Shown: positions 1 through 10,769, counted from the stretch's first letter. The stretch is DNA of 64,000 nucleotides from Pogonophryne albipinna (GCA_028583405.1 CM053257.1:30673293-30737292), one strand, 5' to 3'. Notes: a model not told the origin generated them from the letters alone. Numbers and translations are program-made.

Positions 1-255
1 CAAAGTTATTTTATCATGGGTGGAGATACTTAGTGAAGTTGTTGCAGTGGTGATTTGTTGACCCCTTGACCCAATAAGGTACACTCTTCAAGACCTTTCT
101 GATTGGAAGGTTAGGGGTAGTCCCCCTCCCCCTACTTGTCACCAACCATCCCCCACTATCAAGATTCTCCCAAAACACCTCAGACAGAAGTGACAAGAGA
201 GAGTGACATTGACTGAGGATTATTTGCTAAAGATAAGAGGATTTTTTTGTTGGAG

Positions 256-2303
256 ATGAGTACTCGGAAAATAAGTGATATATGGATGCATTTTGTTGGA
301 GTAAATCAGGCACAAGCAAGATGTCAGTATTGCAAAAACCTGATATCTGTTCATGGAGGGAGCACATCAAATATGAGGAGGCACTTAAAAACTAAGCACC
401 CCACTGCACTTTTAGCAGACACTCAGCAGACCACAACAGGGACAGCAGAAGCAGCAGCGACAACATCTGCAACGGCATCAACCAGCACAGATTCAGGTGT
501 GGCAAGTACATCAACTCAACTTGCAACAGCCACCACCACAGCACCACAAGCAGCCAGAAAAAGGCCAAAACAAACCACTATGGGAGGCTTTATAAACAGG
601 CCCATTCAACCACTGCAGCAGAGTAAAGTGGACCAGGCTTTGGTTAAAATGATAGCCACTGATTTTCAACCGTTCACAATTGTTGAAGACAGGGGGTTCA
701 GAGCATACACAGCGGCACTGGACCCATCATATGTGCTGCCAAGCAGAGGCACTATATCAAAGCGGATGCTGCCCAACCTTTTCGAAAAGGTCAGAGCTGA
801 ACTCCAAGAGCAGATTAGGACTGCTCCTGCTGTATGTTTGACAACAGACTGCTGGACCTCCAACACAACAACAAGCTACATGTCAGTGACATGCCACTAC
901 ATCACTGACTTTAAACTCAGATCCAATTTACTGGACTGTTTTGTTGTCGCAGAGTCGCACACATCCCAAAATCTGGCGCAAGAGTTGAGCCGGGTTGCAA
1001 AAGAGTGGGGCATTCAAGATAAAATTGCAGCCTGTGTCACTGACAATGCAAGCAACATTGTCAAGGCCGTGAATGACATTTTGAAGTGGAACCATGTGAG
1101 ATGCTTTGCTCACTTGCTGAATCTGACGGTCAGATCTTCAGTTCACCAAACTGAAATCCAGGCCTTAATTCTGAAGGTCAAATCTATCGCAGAGTATGTG
1201 CGCAGAAGCACAGTGGCCTCTGCAAAGCTTCGGGAAATGCAACTACAAATGGGGCAGGTCCAGTTGCGAATGAAGCAGGATGTAGCCACACGGTGGAATT
1301 CAACCTACTTCATGATGCAGCGTGCCATCGAAATCAAGGAACCTCTTGTCTCCACAATGGCACTGCTCAATCCACTGCTACCAGCCTTAACTCCCGAGGA
1401 ATGGGATATCACAAAGGAGGTGTGTGATATTCTTAAGCCCTTTGAAGAGGTGACTGTGGAGATGAGCTCAGAGAGGTATGTAAAAATAACGCAATTTTAT
1501 GAATTACATTTTTCATACATTATATGCTGTGTTGATGGTCATTAGTATAAGGCCTGATGGTCATTAGTAAAGAAGGCTGCAACTGCAAGAAACACAATTT
1601 CAATGACTATTTATTTTTTCACAGGTTTGTGACAGGCTCAAAAGCCATTCTGATGGCACGGGGGCTCCAGAGAATTGTTGCCCACAGGCAGAGAAACCCC
1701 TCCACCCACGAACCTGTCAAAGGGATGGTTAATTTCCTTGCAGCAGATTTGGAGAAAAGGTTTGGGCAAATTGAAAGGGTCAGAGTGCTTGCTGAAGCTA
1801 CACTTTTGGACCCTCGCTTCAAAAAGCATGCCTTTGTGATTGAAAGGAACGCAGAGGAAACTGTGTCAAGAGTGGTGGGAGCAGCAACACATGCGGCAAC
1901 ACCAACATTACCCAGCACAGAGGAGGAGGAGGAGGAGGAGGGTGGCACAACTGTGAATCCTCCAAGTGAGCCAGTGCCTCAATTCTGGGCTGACTTTGAG
2001 GAGCGAGTGACCACTCTGAGGCCAGGGGTCCAGAACCCGAGCACTGGGGCCATGCTGGAGATCAAGGGATTCTTGGCAGAGCCACTTATCCCCCGAAAGG
2101 CTGACCCCCTGGAATGGTGGAGAGTTCGAGCCCTGGTGTACCAAAATATATGCACAGTCATGAAGACCAGGCTCTGCATTGTGGCCACATCTGTCCCCTC
2201 AGAGCGTGTTTTCTCGAAAACTGGGCAGATCATTACAGACAGGAGGAACAGGCTCAGCCCTTCAAAAGTGCGTGAGCTTGTCTTTCTTAATGCCAACTTG
2301 TGA
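256..2303 (+). CDS. hAT transposase, two exons (256-1475, 1625-2303)
   Basis: ZBED-like hAT transposase, a nuclear DNA-binding and strand-transfer enzyme. The N-terminus carries a BED zinc finger (C-x2-C near residues 25-28, then H-x4-H in RHLKTKH). The RNase-H-like core shows the first acidic residue in TTDCWTS and the second in CVTDNASN, and DVATRWNST follows. The C-terminus has PLEWWRVRA, supplying the catalytic Glu, and the hATC dimerisation block ATSVPSERVFS. A 149-bp intron (1476-1624) starts GTATGT after GAGAG and ends CACAG; splicing joins the frame cleanly and gives 632 residues, a normal hAT length. The start is the ATG at 256; an in-frame TTG at 247 is not a plausible eukaryotic start. 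There are no stops or frameshifts, so it may be active or recently active. Family assignment is secure; activity is inference. Confidence 0.88.
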
Positions 2304-2796
2304 GTGACACACTTAAATAATGCACTTGCACAATGCACATTATGTATATAGTTATTTGATTATGTTCCTGTACTAAGCACATTTTGCACAATTGTGTTCA
2401 TTTAAAAAAAAAAAAAAAAATCTTAGCCTATATGCCAACTGATTTGCACATTTTGCATTGTGCTCTCATTTGTTGTTGGCAAAAGATATGCTTGATTTTT
2501 TTGTGTGTGCATTTAAAAAAATAAGTGTTTTGCATTGTATGTATATAGTTATTTTAATATGTTCCTGTACTTAAGATAATTTTGCACAATTGTGTTTTCA
2601 TTTAATAATAATAATTGTATAATTACATTTTATATATTCTAACTGTTTTGAAATGTTCTATAATTTGTTTCTTTTTGTGTGCCATGTTCAAAATAAACGA
2701 GTTTCCAAGTAAGATCCTTATTGGAAATGCAGCTATTATTACAGGAGACTGTTGCACAACATGACCATTTTGTTAGAAGTCTACACTGAAACTTAA

Positions 2797-3456
2797 TTTA
2801 GAGCCGGAAAAATCGCGGGATCCGTGAATCCAGGTCAATGATCGAGAGAGACCAGTAGCCTACGAGGACTCAGAGCCGTAACATATAGCAGGCAGCAGAT
2901 CCAGAGATCCAGCAGACTCGTCCCTATGCACGAATCTACAGCAGACTCAGCCCCTCCTCCGGCTCGCACGGCTCCCGCGAGTCCCACGGCTCCCGCGAGT
3001 CCCACGGCTCCCTCGACGAGTCGCAGGCAGACTCAGAGATTTGCGGACTCACGGCTCACTCACGGCTCACGGCTCACTCACGGCTCCCGCGAGTCCAACG
3101 GCTCCCGCGAGTCCCACGGCTCCCTCGACGAGTCGCAGCAGACTCAGAGATTTGCGGACTCACGGCTCACTCACGGCTCACGGGACTCTCGCGGGAGCCG
3201 GAGGAGGGGCTGAATCTGCTGTTGATTCGTGCATGGCGACGAGTCTGCTGGATCTCTGGATACAACAACGTTGTAATGTGATTTTACACGTTATAAAGAG
3301 AGTAAAGAGTGACGCAATTTATAGTTTTAATTTTTACGTCACATCAGGTGTAGGACTCAAAGGACTCGGGTTAATCGAGAGGGAGACTCGTCACGACCGG
3401 CTCATTACTAGGATCCGGGTTAATGATCCGGATGAATCATGACTCGCCCATCTCTA
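2797..3456. repeat. GC-rich tandem repeat inside a large inverted repeat
   Basis: Two roughly 110-bp direct copies (about 2966-3075 and 3076-3181) share the phrases GGCTCCCGCGAGTCC, CTCGACGAGTCGCAG and GACTCAGAGATTTGCGGAC. They are bracketed by inverted arms (about 2897-2963 and 3192-3262; CAGCAGACTCGTC against GACGAGTCTGCTG). The reiterated GACTC/GAGTC words near an hAT end resemble subterminal transposase-binding repeats. ORFs called here, rich in Ala-Pro-Ser-Thr, are repeat artefacts. Confidence 0.7.
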
Positions 3457-3675
3457 ACACAGAATAAATCTGAGAGCAGAACAAATCTGTAAGCAGCAAT
3501 ATATCTGAGTGCAAGTGTACAGTTTGAGCAGAAGCAGAGCAAATCTAAGTGCAAGCAGGCACTATTTCAGTGCGAGGACAGGGTTTGAGGGAAATAAATA
3601 CATAAAGTATGCTCTCAAATGTAAATACCACGCTCTTGAATAAAGATAGGGAATAACCCCCATATAAATGTTGTG

Positions 3676-3797
3676 TTCTGTTGTTTTATGTTCATGTTGT
3701 AACCTACTTGCTGCCATGTTGGACAGGTCTCTCTTAAAAAAGAGATCGATGATCTCAATGGGACCATCTGGTTAAATAAAGGTTTAAAAAAAGTGTT
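3676..3797 (+). repeat. LINE 3' tail fragment
   Basis: Contains GGACAGGTCTCTCTT, AAAGAGATCGATGATCTCAA and TGGTTAAATAAAGG, followed by an A-rich stretch. This is the 3' terminus typical of a teleost non-LTR retrotransposon family, 5'-truncated so that no coding sequence remains. 3457-3675 holds short reiterated words (AATCTGAG, AGTGCAAG) but no gene. An hAT-like terminus (GTATCGTTACATCCCTA) lies at about 3843-3859 without a visible partner. Confidence 0.55.
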
Positions 3798-4160
3798 TTA
3801 CATTTTTTTTTTTTTTTTATATATATATATTTTTATATTCGGTGTATCGTTACATCCCTACTTATTCTGAGTGTGCTTGTTTTTCTCTTTGAAAGTCATC
3901 ACATAACGGCATTGTAATACACGGTTCGGCTGCATTAAGTATTACATATCTGCCGTAGTTCTCTATTTATAGAGCCCTGCTGAGAAGACTTCTAGACAAG
4001 CAGGAAGAACTGCCGCCAAAACTGAAAACGTGACGTGGATCATAAATATATAAGCAATTAAAAAACATCTTACATTTCTTTTCACGCAATACGTCTCCTT
4101 GCAGTATCAACACTAATTTGGTTGACTTTTATATTTGATCCAATTGGTAGATAGGCTGTA

Positions 4161-4256
4161 TTTACACCATAACGGTGCAGAGCTGATAGAAAGGGACACC
4201 TGGTGGTTAAAGCACGTTATTGAATTGTATTATTTATTATTAGATATTAATAGGAG
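4161..4256 (+). repeat. Inverted repeat, left arm of a ~2-kb unit
   Basis: About 95 bp beginning TTTACACCATAACGGTG and including GGGACACCTGGTGGTTAAAG. Its reverse complement is at 6057-6152 with only a few differences. The pair encloses 1.8 kb that includes the 4733-5948 hAT. It may be the terminal repeat of an older DNA transposon into which the hAT inserted. 3860-4160 contains no recognisable gene. Confidence 0.7.
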
Positions 4257-4732
4257 GATGTGCAAAACAGACAAACTAATAAGGCTTAATTCAAACAGTA
4301 CTTTAGGTTAAGGTCTTCTTTTGAATAAGAAAAAAGCTTTGGGGGTATAGAAGAAGAATATGGAGGGATGAAACCCTCTTTAATGGTCACACATGCAGAG
4401 CACACAGCACACACTGTGACATTTGTATCTACAGATACATATTAAGCCTGACAAAGTACTTAACGTCTAATATATTGCTTTCCTGCAATGTTAACTATGT
4501 TTAAGCACTTTCTGTTTATTATTTGTTTATTATTAACCTGATATTATACATATGTATTATACTCTTATAAGATGTATGTAGATAGTATAAGAAATGTGCA
4601 GAATGACAGTTTAATGGTGGAGGTATACACACATATTGATAGATGTCTTGTAATGCACTGTTGAGGAACCTGCGACCCAAGTTTTTCATTCATTGCATAA
4701 CTACACCGTAGTTGTGTATAATATGTCAATAG

Positions 4733-5948
4733 TAGGGGTGTAACGGTACACGTACCCGTACCGAAATTATTCGGTACGGGCCCTTCGGTTCGGTACACGT
4801 GTGTACCGAAGTGTACCGAACGAATATAACGTTAAACGTAAAAAATTGAGAACGTGAACAACTTCTTGGAAGTAATCTCAGGTGCTGCGTCGCAGCATTC
4901 AGAGTAATTTGCTCCCATTGTGTTCAACGCGTCATAGAGCGAGCAAGTCATTTCATTGGACGAGCTGGTCAGAGGGATGCGTTCAAATGTAGTCAGTAAT
5001 TTGAGGAACTGTCGAAATGGCGAACGCAGATAAAGTTGAGCTCGAAAATCCTCCAGCATCATTGAAGTCTCCGGTTTGCGAACATTTTGGTTTCGCAGTT
5101 ACGTACAAGGATGACGGACAAAGACAGGTGGACCGAACCAAAGCTGTTTGTCGGCATTCTTCAACTAACATTGGTTACGCGGCTGGCAATACATCAAACT
5201 TGCACACTCATTTGAAAAGGCATCACCCGAACGTGAATATCACCGGTACCAAAAGACTGAAGTGCAAACCCAACTCCCACTAGCATTTAAGCCTCCACCA
5301 CTCGCAAAAAGTTCAGACCGAGCCAAAGCTATTACAAACGCCAAATCTCCTCATGTTGCCATGTTAGCAAAGCGCTACCTGGCTGTATCTGCTACCTCTG
5401 TCCCTAGAGAGGGTGTTCTCCACAGCAGGAGACATTGTTAGTGCCAGCAGATCTGCCCTTTCGGCAAGCAATGTTGACAAGTTCATCTTTCTTTAAAAAA
5501 ACATGAAAATACAATGACAAGCAAGTCCTAATGTCAAACTGGCTGCTTAGGTACTAGTACAGTACAGTTCAAATACAGATTATTTCAGTTCATCGAAAAG
5601 CTGCACCTTAATGTTTATTTTATTATATTTTATATTTATTTGAGTGAATATTCATAGTTTAATAATAATTAAAAACCCAAAACTAATAATTTATGTTTTG
5701 TGAGTACTAGTACAGTAAAGTTCAAATACAGATTATTTCAGTTCATCGAAATGCTGCACCTTAATGTTTATTATATTATATTTTGTATTTATTTGAGTGA
5801 ATACATTATTCACAGTTTAATAAAAAAAAAAAAACGTTATGTTTTGTGATAAATTTTTTTGCTGTACCGAAAACGTACCGAACCGAACTGTGACCTAAAA
5901 ACCGAGGTACGTACCGAACCGAAATGTTTGTGAACCGTTACACCCCTA
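4733..5948 (+). mobile_element. Internally deleted hAT element with 8-bp target duplication
   Basis: The ends are 15-bp perfect inverted repeats TAGGGGTGTAACGGT, flanked by the perfect 8-bp direct repeat GTCAATAG (4725-4732 and 5949-5956). Both are diagnostic of hAT. Subterminal sequence is full of GGTAC/ACCGAA words. Inside are the start and end of a transposase gene (5017-5496) with the catalytic core deleted, so the copy is non-autonomous. A tandem duplication of about 150 bp (5548-5640 and 5706-5800, sharing CAGATTATTTCAGTTCATCG) lies downstream of the gene remnant. Confidence 0.92.
5017..5496 (+). pseudogene. hAT transposase remnant (BED finger plus hATC tail)
   Basis: The first part (5017-5283) is an 88-codon ORF with a degenerate BED-finger region ending SNLHTHLKRHHP. 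The zinc-binding pattern is partly preserved, but one expected Cys is now in CRHSS. After a stop, sequence at about 5355-5496 encodes the hATC-like tail containing SVPREGVFSTAGD and ending LKKT. Roughly 500 residues of transposase core are missing between the two. The product cannot catalyse transposition. Confidence 0.85.
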
Positions 5949-6056
5949 GTCAATAGGGGTGTGCAAACTAGTCATTATAATACAGTCTGTTGTGACAACA
6001 CAGTCTTTAATTAACTATTAGTAGAGAATAACGAGTAATGAATATACTTTAGGGAT

Positions 6057-6152
6057 CCTATTAATATCTAATAATAAAATAATAAAATTCAATAACGTGC
6101 TTTAACCACCAGGTGTCCCTTTCTATCAGCTATACACCGTTATGGTGTAAAC
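6057..6152 (-). repeat. Inverted repeat, right arm of the ~2-kb unit
   Basis: Reverse complement of 4161-4256, sharing CACCAGGTGTCCCTTTCTAT and CACCGTTATGGTGTAAA. It directly abuts the CAGGGTTGCC element that begins at 6153. Confidence 0.7.
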
Positions 6153-7685
6153 CAGGGTTGCCAACTTTGGGTACCTGGCTGGAGTGAGATTTTGATATCA
6201 TGGGTTTAATTACACATATGCGCACAAAATGACTGCTATCGTGTCAGCAGCGGGACCTTAGCAGGATATATATACAATATATACAAATACACAATATTGG
6301 ACACAGACTATAAAGGGCACACAGTTTCATTCACTAATGAAAGTCAAACACATGATTGTTTCCACTGTTTTATTGTGTGCCTGTTGCGATAACCAATTAA
6401 TTGACTTATCGTACGATAAATAAAAATGAACTCGATAAATTGCCATTTACATGAGGATGTGACTAGCAGTTTGAAATGATGTACTTGAATTATTATTATA
6501 TATTATCATTATGTCAGTGGTCTAAAATGGTCATACAACGGTGCAGACAATATTATCGTTTATCGCAATAATTTCCTGGAAAATGTATCCAACAAAATTA
6601 ATTATCGTGAGAGGCCTATACATGAAACACACACACACAAACAAATCTACAGACTTACTCCAAACGGCCAAACATATTAATTAACACACTCTCACTCTCA
6701 TACACTCTCTGACTCTATTTTGGCCTATTAGAACAATAAGCAGCAGACTTTTACTTGTTATCATTTCTACTGGATCTTAGATCTGCGCATGCGCAATACG
6801 GGTCGGCAGTTGCCAGAGAGTATTTGTGTTGGGTAATCTATGGTAGGGCTAACCCATACAGCGGTGGGGCTCAAGTCAGTATTTGCATTGTAATTACATA
6901 CACGCCCCCCTTGACAGTGAAAGGCCACGCGTGAGGTTTAGATTATTTCCGTTTCAATCCAAATTGAACTGTATGAAATAAAAAGGCACATTTGTCTTTT
7001 AGTAAAGAAAAAGGGCGACCTGGAGCCAATCCTGCAATTTCCCCATAGGTGAAAGAGTTGACATGCTGAAAGCCCAACCCCTGCAGGGGGGTCTGGGGGG
7101 ATTCTTTTTTTTTTGAAATACTAACATAAAATACACATTCTGGTACTCTCTTGAGAAGAAAAATAAATAAATCTATTACGACACGACATATTTAAAAAAA
7201 TGAATGCCATTTTAGTTTTTTGTTACTTTGTTCTGAAAGCTGAACCTGCTGCTCCTCACAGAGAGAAGAGGCTGTGTGAATTACTTTACATTGTGGATAG
7301 CCCCCATTGTTCTGTGTGTCAAAATGAAAGACAGCCCACACACCTATCAATCATCAAACCGTGGGGTCTTATTTCATTACGTGTTGATTTCTATCAACAC
7401 ATAATGTTGTATCGATGTATATAGAGATGTACTACAGCAAAAGTATTCTCCGTCGGGACTTCCTGCAACAACACCACGCCGTTATCTTGATTCTGATTGG
7501 CCAGAAGACATTATCAAAGATGTTCTATTGAGAAGACGATCACTACCTGACAAAAGTTTTCAAAACCGTTTCTAGTCTTCGGTATTCTTGTTTTTGGCGT
7601 GAGAATAGTTTGGGCAGCGTGAGAGCGTGAGATTGAGAGTGAAAGAGTGTGTCACACGCCAGATGCGTGAGAGTTGGCAACCCTG
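6153..7685. mobile_element. Unclassified DNA transposon with CAGGGTTGCC ends
   Basis: A 14-bp perfect terminal inverted repeat, CAGGGTTGCCAACT, occurs at 6153 and, reversed, at 7672-7685. No transposase ORF is visible, so the copy is non-autonomous. The flanking octamers GTGTAAAC and ATATAAGT agree at four of eight positions, the rest being transitions, so they could be a decayed 8-bp duplication but do not prove it. The right end interrupts SLC22 exon 7. Confidence 0.7.
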
Positions 7686-8175
7686 ATATAAGTCATAGAT
7701 AAGACTGCGACGACTTTAGCAGGGATGTCGACAGCTCCGAAGATCACTTGGATCAAGTAGATGTCTACCCCAAACTTCTGCAGATCCAATGCAAGACCGT
7801 AGTAAGCAAAACTTGTGGATAACCTAGGTTTGTTTTAAAAATAAACCATGAATAGTGTCAATGCAATTACATATTTGTTAATGAAAAACTGAGATTTTTA
7901 CAAGAAGGAACATGTACCAGACAGCACTGAGGCAGATCGTCATTCTCCTCATTGTAGGTGTGCGGAACAGATCCAGGACAGAGTGGGTGCCTTGTGAGCA
8001 GGACATCTCTTTCTTCATGGTTTCCTGCAGCCTCTATGCATACCAACAAAGATGAATCCGTTTAAATGTATTTTATACACAATAAAAAACACAGATAGAT
8101 GGTGCAATAACACAAACACAGCACACTCTCTTACCTTCATGTCGATTTTCTCTCCCTCTTCCTTCCGTCCATTAC

Positions 8176-8862
8176 TAGTATTACCAATGCCCCTTTCGTC
8201 TCATTAGTATGCATAAAAAGTGACATGTGACACGCCCCCAATTATGCAAATGAGCTAAGTCCCGCCTCCCATTGTTCGAGACCCTTTGATGTGATTGGGT
8301 ACAATCATGTCAATGAGCTAAGTCCCGCCTCCCTTTGTTCGAGATCCTTTGATGTGAGATAACAGGTAGGTGTGAAAAGCCCCCCTGTGTAGTGCCTTTG
8401 TTGTCTAATTCTTTGATGTATTGATTAAGGCAGTCTCTTTGAAGTTATGTTGTCTGGCCCCCTGTCCCCTCACACCCCTTGGTTGTCTAATTCTTTGATG
8501 TATTGATTAAGGCAGTCTCTTTGAAGTTATGTTGTCTGGCCCCCTGCCCCCTCACACCCCTTTGTAGTCTAATCCTTTGATATGAGTTGTTATAACAGGT
8601 AGGTGTGAAAAGCCCCCCTGTGGAGGGCTTTTTGTTGTCTATTTCTTTGATGTGTTGATTAAGGCAGTCTCTTTGAAGTTATGCTGTCTGGTCCCCTCAG
8701 GGTTGTATAATCTAATTAGCCTTTGATGTTTTGCCCTTTGATGTGGTGTGTTATAAGCCTTTGATGTTAATCTAGGTGTCTCTTTGAAGTTATGCGTGAG
8801 ACTGTCTACCCCCCTCCCAGCCCAGGCCTCTCCCCCTTTCTCCACCCCTTCATTTGGCTATG
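8176..8862 (+). repeat. Left terminal inverted repeat of the 8-kb element
   Basis: Matches the reverse complement of 15521-16166 over its length with scattered substitutions and indels. The outer part holds CCCCTTTCGTCTCATTAG and two GC-box-like AAGTCCCGCCTCCC motifs. The inner part ends in a C-rich tract and TTTGGCTATGA. It contains about nine CTTTGATGT-type words and several copies of CTCTTTGAAGTTATG in imperfect tandem units. Confidence 0.93.
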
Positions 8863-8886
8863 AGGCTAGCAGATAGTGGGGGAGGG

Positions 8887-9090
8887 AATTAGATGAAAAT
8901 AGAAATATGCTCAAACTAATTAAAAAGAGAGTAATTTCCACTTACCAAGTCACCTTGAAAAGAAGAAAGAAAAAATGGTCAAGAGACGCCTGTGACAACT
9001 TACCGCCATCCGTCTGGAGCGCCAGTCAAGAAACGAATGCCTCAGCTGTGCGGGGTTCAGACACCTACAGCCAGAGATCTGTGCACAAAC
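8887..9090 (+). pseudogene. Damaged tandem copy of the 9486 ORF and its leader
   Basis: Aligns with 9397-9612: both share AGATGAAAA, GCTCAAACTAA, CACCAAGTCACCTT-like and CCTGTGACAACTTA segments. The ATG at 8975 corresponds to the start at 9486. A 27-bp internal deletion relative to the second copy places a TGA after six codons, so the downstream homologous region (CCAGTCAAGAAACG) is read out of frame. It is the decayed half of a local duplication; the ORF starting at 8907 is an artefact of it. Confidence 0.7.
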
Positions 9091-9300
9091 TTATCTCGTG
9101 CCCTCTTTTGATCGTGTGAGCGCGTTCATGTGTGCTGGAGGAGGGGCTCTGTGAGGAAGTGGCAGATTTTCGGTTGTGTACTTTTCAAAATACGTAAAGA
9201 GGGAAACAATAAAACAATTTTAAAAAACATGATCTTTGTCTTTTTTATAATTACTTTACACAACTATAAGAATTTCCTATATGCAACAAAAAAGTTTTGA

Positions 9301-9391
9301 CTGGTGAAAAAGACTCTCACTTTTACAGGGGGGCTCCGCCTCCCACTCAACATAACAAGTCCCGCCCTCCTCACCAGATCATTTAAAAGTA
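9301..9391 (+). promoter_or_regulatory. Repeated promoter-like module, copy 1
   Basis: About 90 bp containing ACTCTCACTTTTACAG, the GC-box-like AAGTCCCGCCCTCC and ATCATTTAAAAG, a TATA-like word. Highly similar copies are at 10237-10330 and, more diverged, at 11285-11385. The three copies lie roughly 1 kb apart, each upstream of an ORF in the same orientation. The promoter role is inferred from position and motif content; the pyrimidine tract plus CAG could also be a splice acceptor. Confidence 0.5.
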
Positions 9392-9485
9392 AGGGGGTGG
9401 AAATAGATGAAAAAAGAAATACGCTCAAACTAAATAACAAGCCAGTCATTTACGCTCACCAAGTCACCTTTTCAAAAAAAGAAAA

Positions 9486-10061
9486 ATGGCCAAAAGACGC
9501 CTAGATATGGGTTTAATCAGCGAGACGCCTGTGACAACTTATCGCCATATGTCCGGAACACCAATCAAGAAACGGGCAGTATCTGGGCCGGGTTCAGACG
9601 CCTTCAGCCGGCAACTTCATGAAGAATGGACTCTGAAAAATGGCGATGTTTGGGGTTATGTATTCAACTATATGGCGAATGAACTGCATTTCTACAATCT
9701 GTAGAATGGAGAAACGTATGGACCCCGTAGTGTTAAAGCGACACTGACCACAACAGATTGGGCTGTGTTAACTCTGGTGTCTTCCAGAGATCTCCACGCA
9801 ACCACTGTATCGGAAGAAGTAGTGCATCAAGAAACCATAGTGGAACCAGCGGTGTACAAGATATTTGCAAAGAAAAGCAAAGAAACGCAGACAGCATGCG
9901 AGATCAAAGAAGAGTTTTCACCGCTGCCCCTCAATGTGAAGGAAGAAGAAGAAGGAGATATCCCCCCGGCGCCAGAAGTGAGAAGAGTCCTGACAAGCAC
10001 CGTCTGGGAAACTAAAAGCGGACCATCGGGGCGATGGTATTACGTGCAAGCCGTTTGGTGA
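9486..10061 (+). pseudogene. Unknown virus-like ORF of the 8-kb element, with one internal amber stop
   Basis: Function unknown. The frame opens at ATG 9486 (MAKRRLDMGLISE) and runs 72 codons to TAG at 9702-9704. The very same frame then stays open to the TGA at 10059-10061, including a Glu-rich tract (VKEEEEGDIP) and ending GRWYYVQAVW. Both halves having coherent composition suggests one gene broken by a nonsense change, or less likely programmed readthrough. Another frame (ATG 10034, stop 10174) overlaps its end and contains LVTLGKDPSDDFVLEY, so a frameshift or alternative ending is possible. The start lies about 95 bp after a promoter-like module (9301-9391). The Lys-rich start and acidic middle suggest a nuclear or regulatory protein, which is inference. 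Confidence 0.55.
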
Positions 10062-10209
10062 CGCTGGGGAAGGACCCCTCTGATGATTTTGTTTTGGAGT
10101 ATTTCAACTCTACATGCGGGGTTTTTCCGGACATCCTTGCGGGTGCCTCTGACTGCTTCGCTGAAAATGATTGATGGAAAAGCTACAAAGCTTAAAGAAC
10201 TTTTTAAAC

Positions 10210-10526
10210 AGAGTCAGACATCGATGGACATTATACTGGTGAAAAAGACTCTCACTTTTGCAGAGGACTCAGCCTCCAACTCAACATAACAAGTCACACC
10301 CTCCTCACCAGATCATTTAAAACTAAAGACCCCCTCAAAGAAAAGCAGTGTGTTTTCTACCTATGTAAAAGGTCTTACGAAAATGTATTATCTCTGTATC
10401 AAGATGATGTGTTTAAAAATGAATCTTGTGAAAAATACCAACGGTGTGAGAGACGTCATAAAGACACTCATTTTAACCACAGTGTTTGGTCTCTACAAAT
10501 GTTTAAAGATTGTTACAAAATGTAAA
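10210..10526 (+). CDS. Cys/His-rich reading frame without an ATG
   Basis: This frame is open from after a TAA near 10209 to TAA about 10526 but has no ATG near its start. Its last 55 or so codons look protein-like, with a Cys/His pattern (CVFYLCKRSYENV, then ESCEKYQRCERRHKDTH) compatible with a small metal-binding domain. The ATG-initiated ORF overlapping it at 10350-10532 is hydrophobic and less convincing. A possible splice acceptor (CACTTTTGCAG, ending about 10262) sits upstream, so it may be a 3' exon. An AATAAA lies just downstream (about 10528). Not recognised. Confidence 0.4.
10237..10330 (+). promoter_or_regulatory. Repeated promoter-like module, copy 2
   Basis: Near-identical to 9301-9391 (GGTGAAAAAGACTCTCACTT; CCTCACCAGATCATTTAAAA) but with the GC-box altered to AAGTCACACCCTCC. 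It overlaps the end of a short ORF ending at 10289, so one of the two is probably not functional. Confidence 0.5.
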
Positions 10527-10769
10527 AAATAAAAAAAGGTATGGAGACAAAATTAATTCAGGTGACTCTGTCTTTATTAGGAAAACAAAAATATAATACA
10601 AATGGTTTAAGGGGTAAAAATGTAACCATCTTGGACTTAATATTCTAACAAAATACTTTATCTGAATACATTTTCTTTTAAACGCACTTTTTTTGAAATT
10701 ATTTATATATTATTTCAGTGGAACAATCCAGTTTTTGTTAACATCAACGCTTTTTTCTCTTTTCGTGTG

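Larger units (their letters stand above)
1..3456 (+). mobile_element. hAT DNA transposon, left end outside window
   Basis: A transposase gene (256-2303) is followed by AT-rich 3' sequence with an AATAAA signal near 2692, then a GC-rich inverted/tandem-repeat block. The block stops at 3456 with the terminus GACTCGCCCATCTCTA, the kind of end (reverse complement TAGAGATGGG...) seen in hAT elements. The matching left TIR is not in the window, so the 8-bp target duplication (candidate ACACAGAA just after 3456) cannot be tested. The element could instead end near 2.75 kb, with 2.8-3.46 kb being a separate non-autonomous element. Confidence is high for hAT, moderate for the right boundary. Confidence 0.75.

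Noticed and set aside
2926..3442. Ala/Pro/Ser/Thr-rich plus-strand ORFs
   Set aside because: They follow the tandem repeat units in two frames and have no domain; repeat artefacts.
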